Below, piece by piece: positions 20,497-37,400 of a stretch of 64,000 bases of DNA; within the stretch, counting starts at the first letter, position 1, and every line of letters starts with the position of its first letter. The stretch comes from Petrosia ficiformis (taxonomy: Eukaryota > Porifera > Demospongiae > Haplosclerida > Petrosiidae). Both the position numbers and the translations under genes were made by a program. The notes beneath the pieces are model-generated. The model was not told where the DNA came from and searched no databases. It was given only the letters and a program-made list of their open reading frames with translations. The stretch lies in contig OX345636.1 of the NCBI GenBank assembly GCA_947044365.1, forward strand, positions 36,047,212 through 36,111,211, in the 5' to 3' direction.

Positions 20497-20651
20497 TATG
20501 GCGGGGGATTACTGTCAAAATTATCAATGGTATACTGTTCGTCATGAGGTGGTACTACTTCGTCGTGAGGTAGTGGTACTTTGTCATGAGGGTGGTATTT
20601 CTACTTCATCATGATTAAAATTGATTCAATTGACAGTAATCCCCCGCCATA
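20497..20651. mobile_element. 155-bp TIR element upstream of copy C
   Basis: Perfect 22-bp terminal inverted repeats begin TATGGCGGGGGATTACTG. TTTATA is duplicated on both sides (20491-20496 and 20652-20657), and the matching site upstream of copy B (about 4110) has a single TTTATA with no insert. The interior holds three imperfect repeats around GTCATGAGGTGGTACT. There is no coding capacity. It is about 290 bp upstream of the copy C start codon, so it might affect the promoter. Confidence 0.85.
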
Positions 20652-20938
20652 TTTATACAACTATTAGTTGATAGCCTGAGCTGTGTATGTGACATCAGTT
20701 CATGATGTTATTATAGTACATACTACTGTCTAGACTTTCAATGAAAACAGATAGTAGTAAAATTTATACCTGTACTTATACAACATGCTTCCGTAGAACC
20801 ATGGCTCCACTTTGTTATCTGACAGTAGTACTCTTTATGTAGGGACGGCACGGCTTCATCGTAGGGCCTATCCCTATGATTGCTTTCCCACGTACTACCT
20901 GATGACACACCCATTTAGAATTGTTGCAGAATATTATT

Positions 20939-27415
<6,477 letters not shown>

Positions 27416-28613
27416 TTTTTATTGCTAATGTTGCATTTAGGCAAAGTTTGCTTTTTATGAGTCTGTTTGTTTGTAATGCATTATTATGATTTTCATTTTT
27501 ATTTTTACTGAGTTAATGATTTAGTTGTCAAGTAGTAACTAGGGGTGGATGCTTGAAAAGATTAGCGGGCTTTAAAAAATTGTCATACTTTGGGTGCTTT
27601 AAAATTGTCTGCATTCCAGGTATTGTGATTAGGACAATTATTGCAAGCACAGCATCACACAAGTCTGCAGGCAAATTCATTTATTTTCCCAACATCCCTT
27701 TCTCTCTCAGTAGAACTAGCTACAATGCATGTTTATACATCACACGTACATCAACATGCTACTCCAATTTCCTAAGCTAACTTCAAAGTATAATATCAAA
27801 GGGTGGATACTTCAATCAAAGCACCACCTGACCACATTCAAAAGAGCATGGGTGTTTTAGCTAATAGAATGCCAACATGCTGTCACCAAATTGGTATACC
27901 CATGTATATAATCTACAGTAATTTGGGGTGTGGTAAATCCAAGAACCAGTGAATTGCAGTTTAATTTAGTATTCTATTAAGTAGTTTGCACTTCCTTTCT
28001 GGCAGGTAGTTGTAAAATTACAACCTTATCGAACTCAAATGAAGTTAATCATCACGTCGTTCATATATTGCAGCTTGTCCCATGGTATATGCATATGAAC
28101 ATCACGATGATTGATCCTTAACTCAGATCTGAAGCCGGAATTTGATCACCTTAATACGTTCATTCATTAATCATTTATGAAGGTGATGTCATCACATGCT
28201 TACATATCTAAATGAGAGGAAGAGGCCAGTCAACTATGCAGGTCCATGCTACTTACATACATAGGTCTCTCTCAATTAGTAACACAATTCATTATGATTT
28301 TAATTCAAACTGTTTGCAACATTAAGTTAAATAACTCCACGAAAACCCATGATCCCTCCTTGTACCATGCTTGATGCACCATAAGAATGTTATATAATTA
28401 TGAGCAGTAAAGTGAAGTAATTAGCTATAGAATATCATGAATTTCAAGTATTAAATTTAAAAAACACACAAAATTACAATAAAAGCTACTAAAAAATAGT
28501 CATTTAACTACTGACAAATATAAAATATACTTTAAAAATTATTTCTGTGTATATATAATTATATCTGTAAAAAAATAGCTATATGCTTTGCTAATCTTAC
28601 CTCACATTTATAA
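27416..28613. other. 3' flank of receptor C
   Basis: It matches the flanks after copies A and B (a KIVCIPGI-encoding block near 27590 recurs at 1735 and 12180, but looks like shared flank rather than coding). No gene is seen apart from the SAM-like fragment that follows on the minus strand. Confidence 0.6.
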
Positions 28614-29081
28614 TTATATTATGTTTGTAACATATTCTTTGAGGTTGTCGTCGATGACTTTTCTTGCTTCCTGAGAATCTTTGGAAATGTTCTCCAATAC
28701 TTCGATGTCAGCTTCCCATAGCATCTCACCATCTATTTTGTGCTGCAAAATTATTTCAGCTGCACTCTTGAGTACGTCAAACTGGCGACAGAATTCTGCT
28801 GTCTGAGGAGGTAGACATTTTACACCAAGTGGACTGATAGCCTGACCTCCAAACTCTCTCTTCACAGAACATTTAAAGTGTAAAAATGCCACAGGATTTT
28901 TTTTCATTCCAAGAAGATGTTTGAGTTGTTTATCTGATAAATTGGATATGATAACTCCATTAACCTCCATATCTTCTGCAGATTCTACGTATTCCTCGTT
29001 GATACCTAGTTTTCTCATAAATTCTGCAACCTCTTTCACACCTAAATCAATTAAACCTACAGTGGTATTACAAATGAACAT
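28614..29081 (-). CDS. SAM-like domain protein exon (intact copy)
   Basis: An open minus-strand stretch of about 150 codons, probably one exon, with a possible acceptor just before the Val-Gly-Leu-Ile near 29060. Residues about 14-70 have the pattern of a SAM domain: VKEVAEFMRKLGI, then INEEYVESAEDMEVNG, then ISNLSDKQLKHLLGM. The second half is helical and charged, without a fold I recognise. SAM domains mediate protein-protein contacts in signalling and scaffolding. Neither an upstream exon nor a start codon is obvious; the internal ATG is not convincing. It lies tail to tail with receptor C and is duplicated with the receptor array. It may be a captured exon rather than a working gene. Confidence 0.4.
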   Translation of the reverse strand: MFICNTTVGLIDLGVKEVAEFMRKLGINEEYVESAEDMEVNGVIISNLSDKQLKHLLGMKKNPVAFLHFKCSVKREFGGQAISPLGVKCLPPQTAEFCRQFDVLKSAAEIILQHKIDGEMLWEADIEVLENISKDSQEARKVIDDNLKEYVTNII

Positions 29082-29130
29082 TCTTATAATCGGTAGTATG
29101 AAAACAACAAACCTTTGTCTTGATTTGTAG

Positions 29131-31360
29131 GTGTAATGTTTTCTGTGTGGGAAGAAATAATATTAACTATTATTCATTTCATTACTATTACTGTAATTAT
29201 ACAATACATAATTAATTTGGTCACAACAATGAAGTATATTCATTTTTGTATGGATGTCATGATCAGTGAATGTTATTGGACTGAAGTAATGATTTTAATG
29301 GCCCACATATCTTGTCAAATGACTTTCTAGCAATTTCTTGGTTGTCCTTAATCAGTATGCAGGAATCCTGAACACCAATCCAATTCAAGTATACATCAAA
29401 TCATAGACAATATGATGTGATTACCTGGATACGTATGTGACATGTTCCTGAAAATGTCTAAGGAATATTTATTCTAGTGATTAAGATAAACTGTTCACTA
29501 CTGATGGCTACAATCCTTTACTATGTTGCAAAGCTTAGCTACCAGATGTTTGTGAGTGGGAAAAATGTGTTCATTAGTTTACCAACTCAGAAAAGAGTCT
29601 ATGTTATACTAGTGAGTTTACTATTGATACCTGGTGACCGCAACGAGTATGCAAAAGCAACCAGTCTCTGATATTTCACTGATCATGATGGCAGACAAAT
29701 GCCCAAAACGATCGTGTGTTCTACACTAATTAATCACATGACATGCTGAGTCAGCACAACCAAGATATTGCTAGACAGTCACCAGTCACTTTTCCATGTA
29801 GTGAGTGTGGTTGAGGATGAGACTACACACCAGCAGAATGAAAACTGCTGTAGCTTACGTAGAAACTAGCTGTTCTAGTTGAAGTATATCTATCACATCC
29901 TCCTACAAGAACATTTGCAAAAGTAATATCTATTGGATAAAAACTATGTTGTTCTGTTTCAGGCATCAGAACATTGGTCATTCATTTCTTTTAGATTAGA
30001 AAAGTCAATATTAATTTCATATATGTGATTTACTGTTTAAGCAACATTGTTTGATGCAATTATTAGAAGACTATAATTGACAGTTGTTTATATCAATACC
30101 TGAGTAAGAAGCTGGACTTTTTATATAGTTGATATTGAGTAATGATGGCAGGACTTCATCAGACATTTTATCATCCCATATCTCATAAGTATCAGCAGTA
30201 TCAGCTTCATGTTTTTTGCTTAGGTCTACATGGATTCTATCAAGTTAATGAAAAAAATGATATAATTATATATAAAATATATAATATAATTATATTGCAA
30301 AACAATCAAGTACCATCTGTCCATAGAAGAATATAAAAGCGTCAGGTTTTTTACTAAGAAACTCATCTATTTATAGTAACAAGAGTGCATGAATGGAAGG
30401 ATCAGCTATATAAAAGCTATGTCAATCTTTGTTGAATGAACCTATATACTCGATGACGATATTCATAAAGTTGTAGATGCCAATATACATGCCCTACGTT
30501 GTATGCCCTGGCACAAAAAGGCAGTAAACTTCAGAAAGAGTTAAATTTTTTTTAAGAATGACAAATTAATCGTTGCAAGAAAAAACAGTAAAAGGAAGAA
30601 AATTGTGCAGGGATTTTACTGTGTGGATCGTTCAGTAAGTCACTGTTGTTTAAAATGTAGAAGTTATACAGGCTAGTAAAGAGGTAGGCATTGCCTATCC
30701 TTTCAGGTTTCAAGCATTTGCCTTGCTCTTCCTGTTGATAGCGAAGAGTAAATTTGATATCTATGGCTGTCTCAATAACACTTCTTTCCGGCAAAGTAAG
30801 TTAGAATCTTCAGTCTTGTAAAATGTGAGTTATAGAGCCTAAAAGAATTAGATATTTAGCGCTCCACCCACTGCTATTGGGGTAATTACAAAAACGCCTT
30901 TTAATTATAGACATGAAAGGTTTAATGATAGTACACCATGCAGTAATTAAGTATTAAAATGTAATTAAGCTAAAAAGAGTAGCTAAAGGTGATCTGGTGT
31001 ACCAAATAATATCATGAAAAACAAAACATCACAACCATAATAACTATAGTGTCAACTGCACAATTAAATTTCGTACATTGTGAATAGGGGGTGTGTTTAC
31101 CCTTCAGCTGCAAAAGTGTCTTCTTTCATGGTATTAGAGGATGAATATGTTATTGGGTTCCTCTATCAGTAGGTTCTGTGGCACAATTACAATCGTCCAT
31201 TACTTTAATTGTACTACCCATTTGGAACAATTGTCAAAGACGTTGCTGCTTCAGTCAACAACAGCTTGAAGACAATTCAACACAATCATATTTTCACTTG
31301 TTTCATGGTGGAATAAAGCTATATAGATATTATGTTGAAATAGGCATCGATAACAAGAGC
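29131..31360. other. Gene-poor stretch between receptor array and transposon cluster
   Basis: Short open frames exist but none has a recognisable domain or codon pattern. About 29,820-29,900 contains a GTAGCTTACGTAGAAACTAG block shared with the dispersed repeat near 38,095. Confidence 0.5.
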
Positions 31361-31369
31361 CATTTTAGC

Positions 31370-31788
31370 AGAGTATTCCACAGGACTGGGATCTGTCATC
31401 AATGTCCTTCACCATATCAAAACAGACCCAAAATATACACCTGTACTCCACCCACCCTGCAGGGTCCCAGTAGCTCTGTGGAACTAGTATGAATGGAACA
31501 GTTATATGTAATCCAGTAAGTTCGGGCACCAACAAGTTAGGTTAACAACATAGTGACAGCAACAAAGGCCAATGGGAAGTTGAGAATCTGCATTGATCCC
31601 CAGGGTCTAAATAAATCCATCAAGTGAGAACACTACCCCATGCCAACCATTGAGGAAGTACTCACCAGGATACCGAAAGTCAAAATCTTTTCTGTCCTTG
31701 ATGACACCTCCGGGTACTGGCAAATTAAATTGGAGAACAGCAGTGCCAAACTCTGCACTTTCAACACACCCTTTGGGAGATACGCATA
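31370..31788 (+). mobile_element. Ty3/gypsy reverse-transcriptase fragment
   Basis: Homology begins with a KTDPKYTPVLHPPCRVPVAL block (linker before RT). After a frame change it runs on as ATKANGKLRICIDP, LNKSIK, a TGA stop in place of Arg, HYPMPTIEEVL, KIFSVLDDTSGYWQIKL and TFNTPFGRY, i.e. RT motifs up to just before the YxDD box. It stops exactly where the foldback begins at 31789. The C-terminal end of such a polyprotein reappears at 33395. Confidence 0.8.
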
Positions 31789-31927
31789 GGTTATTACACC
31801 CCCCTGAGTGTGTTATCGCGTATACACACGAAACAATATTCATATATCACCTCGGGCTACGCCCTCAGTCATATATGAATATTATTGAGTGTGTATCGAT
31901 AACACACAAAGGCGGGACGTAATAACT
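31789..31927. repeat. Foldback element between gypsy fragment and recombinase gene
   Basis: Arms of roughly 65-70 bp start GGTTATTAC and pair through GTGTGTTATCG and AATATTCATATAT to a GC-rich centre (CTCGGGCTACGCCCTCAG). It abruptly ends the gypsy reverse-transcriptase homology on its left. It looks like a foldback transposon that landed in, or marks the edge of a later insertion into, a gypsy copy. Confidence 0.7.
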
Positions 31928-32089
31928 GATTTATCTTGTGGGAAGCCATTAGATCAAAGAAATGATTCATACGTTCTCATAACAACCTGATGTCATAGTG
32001 GTTGCTATAGTAATGCCATGGTAATCAAAGTACGTCATTTGTATCGCACTGCTCGACTGAGGCTATAGTTAATTAGTTGGACAGTTGTT

Positions 32090-33370
32090 TTGAGAATGGA
32101 TAAGGAAAACATTGATCCTGATAGTGATTTCAAACCACTGAAGAGGAAGAAAGTAAGTAAATGTGAACCTTCCAAAAGGTTTAAAACAGCTACCAGTGAA
32201 GAGGAAATAAATTTTATCATTAAGGGATACATTCCCAACAACACAAAGAGAAGCACATCTCGGTCAGTTAAAGTGTTTAACGAATGGGAGAAGGTTTAAA
32301 GAAATGCTCTGAGAATTTGTTCCAGTCACCAGTAGCAGAGGATCTCAATTACTTGTTGCCTCAATTTATTAATGAGGTTAGAAAAATCGATGGGGATCCA
32401 TACCCGCCACGAAGCATCCATCAAATCTTGGCTGGCCTAGCGACACATGTTAGATCTTAACCATTGCTCTCCTAAGTTTCTGGATCGTCAAAACCAAATG
32501 TTTAAACCCATCCATGGTGCGTGTGATTCGGTTTATCATTCCCTTCATAGTAGTGGTATTGGTACGTCTGTTCGACACACCAGTGTCATCACCCCACTTG
32601 AAGAGAAAAAGTTGTGGGATTGTGGAATTTTTGGAATATGTGACCCAAAGTCATTGCAACGAACTGTTTTTTTCTATATTGGGAAAAGATTTTGTATACG
32701 CGGAGGAGAAGAACAGCGACGTCTTGGTCCATCACAGTTTATTCGATCTTTTAATCCTGATTGTTTCACTTATGTACAGCATGGCTCTAAGAACTACACT
32801 GCTCGTGTAAAAGATTTAAGGTATGAAAAAAAACAAGTACCATGTCCAGCTGTGCCTGAGAATGGCCAGAAATGTCTTGTATTCCTTCTGGATCTCTATT
32901 TGTCTAAATTGCCCACATTTGCTTTTGAAAATGATATTTTGTACCTCAGGCCAAAGCGTAGCAAACCATTTGATTGTGTTGCAGCTTGGTATGATCAGAT
33001 TCCTGTAGGGAAGAATACTTTGAGCACAATGGTAAAGGATATGTGTTCTGAGGCAGCTATTTTGGGCAAGACAAACCATAGCTTATGTGCAACAGGAGCT
33101 ACAACACTATTCCAGAACAATGTACCTGAAAAGGTTATTCAAAAACTGACTGGACATCGCTCACTTGATGCTCTCAGAGGTTACGAGCAAATATCCAGCG
33201 ATCAACACATGGAAGTGAGTAAAATTATGCTTTCGAATATCAAGAGTCAGGATGAAATTAGTGGAAGCAGTTCTATTTGTGGTGTACTTGGAGGTGTTAA
33301 TGGATGTTCAATAGGAAATCTTACTGTAAACATTGGTAGTGTGTCTCCACTGAAGGAAGACTCTCACTGA
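32090..33370 (+). pseudogene. Tyrosine-recombinase (Crypton-derived, DUF3504/ZMYM-type) gene, broken
   Basis: The N-terminal part (32090-32296) is basic and ends in SVKVFNEWEK. A frame change covers a region that reads EDLNYLLPQFINEVRKIDGD, then the frame returns near 32447 and stays open to 33370. Recognisable recombinase features are RGGEEQRRLG (first catalytic Arg), GHRSLDALRGYE (His and catalytic Tyr), and NHSLCATGAT, where the family has HSLR; the second catalytic Arg is Cys here. Many animal genomes carry such domesticated or mobile recombinase genes. With two frameshifts and a lost catalytic Arg this copy should not recombine. An intron instead of the first frameshift is possible but no good splice pair is seen. 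Confidence 0.75.
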
Positions 33371-33394
33371 CTCTACATCATCGTGATATTCATT

Positions 33395-33610
33395 CTAACT
33401 CAACAAAAGAGAATGCAAAAGTACTACTATGACAAGCATAACAAACCCCTTCCCAAACTGAGAATCAAAGACATGGTAATGTTAAAAGCCCATAATATCT
33501 TGAAACCACCCACAGTTACTGCAATTTTAGATGTCATACTTAGTCCCTACACCAGAGGTGAAAACACTCAGAAGAAACAGACGACAGCTCTTAAAGAACA
33601 ACTATACAAA
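33395..33610 (+). mobile_element. Ty3/gypsy polyprotein C-terminal fragment
   Basis: QKRMQKYYYDKHNKPLPKL, then MVMLKAHNILKPPTV, then after a frame change SYLVPTPEVKTLRRNRRQLL match the post-integrase end of gypsy polyproteins (YYDrH, RRNRRxL). Together with 31370-31788 it suggests one decayed element, with integrase missing and the foldback plus recombinase gene lying in between. Confidence 0.7.
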
Positions 33611-34452
33611 ATCAAGTATTAATGATGATGAGAATGGTGACTACACATGCAAGCAGCATAAAAGAAGACAGAGAGAACACAAAGACTCAAATGAATGCAG
33701 TACCCCCACAACACACTCACATTGAGACCAGTGCATAGACTACTGTAGCAAGTGCACAGAACACAAGTCAGAACACTGCACTTGGTTGTTACACATATAA
33801 TATGTGCATAATCTGTAATGCAGTTGAAAAACATAAACTATCTCCGAAGACATTTACAAAAGCTACAATTATGTATGGAAGCTTGTTTTGATTAGTTGCT
33901 GAACGACAGCGACATTGTGTTTTTGATATAGCTACACTGAAATCTCATGTTTGACTCAGGGGTGGATCCAAGAAGCTTATCGTGGGCTGCGTTTACACTT
34001 CCTTTTCTAGTCATTAGTGAGATTGATAGCTACACAAACGTACACCTTTAAAATTTTTACAACCAAAGTAACTGTTACTTCAGTGACCCGTACTGAAAGG
34101 TGTGCCTTAATAATTATGAATCTCGTTGAATATTATTTTGCATATAATTACGTAAATGCATAATACACGTACGTATGCTTATTGGCTGCCACATTCTTCA
34201 TGAGCGAACACATTAGCATACTGCACACAAGTTTTTGCACCACCTATTCAATGGGTCTGGAACTATTGTATTCCTAAGAGAAATATACACTATATATAAG
34301 AGTAGACCTATGCTAAAAGACTATTTATCTGTTTGGTAATAATTATTAGACACAGATCCAAACAATTATTGTATATACAATTTAATATGCAAAAGCAACT
34401 CAATGATGTGTTTCAAATCTGGGATACATATTATGTAGTGGTTTAATAGCTC
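33611..34452. other. 3' region downstream of the RNF213-like stop codon
   Basis: No gene is seen. This lies beyond the minus-strand gene's stop codon at 34453-34455 and should contain its 3' UTR. I cannot place a confident polyadenylation signal. Confidence 0.5.
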
Positions 34453-37400
34453 TTACTTCCTGAGTGCAAGACGTAATTTTACATAGTGACAGACATTAAC
34501 ATCTGGAAGGAAATCCACTACTTCAACTTTTAGTTTTTCCACTAGAAACAACTTGAGTGATGACTGTTAATGAACAAAATACATGTAATAGTCTTAATGT
34601 GATTTCTTTTTTGTTCTTACTGATGTTTTATTTTCTGCAGCCATGCTCCTCATTGAAAATTCACACTGAGCTAAAGCTTGATTTACTTTTCTCATCTCTA
34701 GCAAAAATTGGTAAACTTTGCCTGTAATAAAAAGAATACAAATACAATTATTAGAGTAATCTTTCTATTCCAAATAACAGCACCAGTAACTTGTCATGAT
34801 TACTAAATTATATGAGGCTATAATCAAATATTACAGGACATATAGGTCTTCCTATGATATATGGTCACTGCCTTTCCATGCTGAGGTACATGTATGCTTC
34901 TGTGTGGCTATGTGTATAATGTATTTGTATGTGTTTTAATGTATTTGTGCTTTTATGTGTATTTGTGTGTGTTTATGCTACGTATGTGTTATGATCATGG
35001 TGTTTGTGTGTTTATGTTTATAAGTATGCATGTGTGGGAGTGAGTACGGCAATACATTTTTCAGTGGTGTAACTATCATTTTATATTACTGTGTTATTTA
35101 AAACTGAAATATAAACATCTCTTGTCCAGTCCTAGGATTATAGAAAATTGCACAAAGTTTTCGTGTAATATACTTGAAAAAAGGGAGGCAAAACATATAA
35201 TAAATTATATGTATAATATAATATATAGATATATATATTATAACTATATATACAGACATTGACACTGCATCATTCGCAATATCATTACCTTCAGAAACTG
35301 CCATTGCAGTGGCCTGTTTCATTTTTTGTATATGACAGTCACATAGGTCTTCTTTCAATGTAACTGGGAGAGAACTGAAATCATACATTCCTTCCTGTAG
35401 CCATATTACAAACGTTTGTAAGGCCTTCATTATTTCAATCATACGAAGTTCTTCAAGGAATTTCAGTTGTAGTTGATTCAATCTATAGTCAAGAATGATG
35501 TGAAACAAAATGAAAACATTATAATCATTATCAAATATGCTTTCATTTCATAACCCACTACAATATTTTCTCTATAATTATAAGTAGCATGTGACAAGAA
35601 AAAGTTATTCTTTGTCTATATTTCAGTGAGTAAAGTTTAATACCTGTAGACATCGATCCCAAGTACATCCTTCAAAGTCATGGGATTTGAAATATTTTCA
35701 TCAAGCACAGCATGTGACTTCAGAAAATCTGGTAACTTGTCATTTTTGATATGGTCCCTGAGCGATGATTTGATGGCAACTTCAGAATGACTGCTCTATT
35801 TATACAAGTGTAGCAAAATAATATGAATGATGAAATTGTATATAGTATAGCTTACAAACACAAATAGATATGAGTTAGTGATAATAGTGTCATGTTGGCC
35901 CTAAAGGCAAACTACACAGACTAAATGAACTGTTAGGGCCAAAGGCGTAGAATATGATCTTAGCTAAAACACTGAAATCAACTACTGTACATAATACACA
36001 TTTCTACGACAAGGTTAATACAGAACAGTAATAAAATTAAATATCATTTCTGTTACCTTACATTGTGGCCATTGAATAGTGCTACTACAAAGTATAACAA
36101 AAGTGATATTTATCTTTAGTAATCTACCTTGTTTCTTATTCTTAATTTTATACATTTGCCATCATTCCCATATTTCCTTGATTTTTAAAAAACTCTTATG
36201 TAGCATCAAATCAACAAATGTAATTCCTACCTGTATTAAGCACAGTGCAGCAATTCTCAAACCTATAGTTATTTCCAAAAGTGAGTGATAACTTAATGAA
36301 TGACAATGTTTTAACACATTCAGCATATATTCAGAGTCTGGTACAACCTAAAAGTAATTGTAGCAAACAAAGATGGATTATGTTGCCTAAAAGATGACTG
36401 AAAGAAGGAGCTTATGAGCACCGCGATGGAGTGTCAAACTCCAGTATGTTTTGCAAACCATCTGTTGTCAAATCACACCTTTGCAAACTGCCTTATATGG
36501 AAATCCTCTATAAACTGCATAAGTAATTTAAGTAGGCATGATAAGTGTTTATTAAAATTAAAAAATAAAATAATTATTTTTAAAATAATTATCTTATAAA
36601 TTTACTATCATGTGCATCTGAAAAGATGAGTCTGTATAACCCCCACTTCTTTCCAGACAGAAACGATACTAGTATACTCAGCAAAGGATAGGTGCTACCA
36701 AATTCTGTAACAAAAGTGTCAAAGTACTGTCAGTGTGTTGATTCTACAGGGTGTACAAAAGGACTATTAAATAGACAACAAAATAAGCACATGATGATTA
36801 GTTTGTTACCTGGAGCAGGATTTGAAACTGCCTTGTATTCAAGCTTTCTACTCAAGTTTCTTCTTTGTCTTGTAGAACTTGCGTTTTGTTTGAAGTGTCC
36901 CATGTTCCATCTCAGAAATCTGTGCATCTCTACTAAACAACGAATCTGCTTAGGACCGTGGCTTGACTGTTCTTCTGCACGAGTGCTTTCGACATTGTTT
37001 TCTTGGCTAGATTCTAATAATTGCCCACCCACTTTGGAACCCTTATTTTAAACCCATCCTTTTGACCATATTTGGAGTTTTGCTGAAAGTGTGATTTAAC
37101 AACAGATGGTTAGTGCAGTTTGGCGCTCCTTCATGCTACTTCGCGGCGCTCATAAGCTCCTGCTGAAAAGGATGACAATTGTGATAAACAGCTGGCTGTC
37201 AGCAACGTTTATCCAGCTAAAGAAGTATCTAAAGCCTGTTCATATTCAAAATAACCTCAAAATTAGACTGTGAGGACTTCATGTGTAATATAACGTATAC
37301 TTTAAACGCCATGAGAAATATTCTGTAACAATAATGAAGCAGTGGATTGAAATTCATTACAAAGCAATAAAGAATGTTGTTGGTGTATTCAAACTAAATT

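Noticed and set aside
34594..34721. Alternative end of the RNF213-like gene by read-through to a nearby TAA
   Set aside because: A donor at 34620 joined to 34551 gives an in-phase final exon with a conserved-looking C-terminus, so the spliced end is preferred.
36730..37032. 100-codon minus-strand open frame in the RNF213-like intron
   Set aside because: Lies inside the CAGGAGC MITE, is out of step with the flanking exons, and has no known domain.
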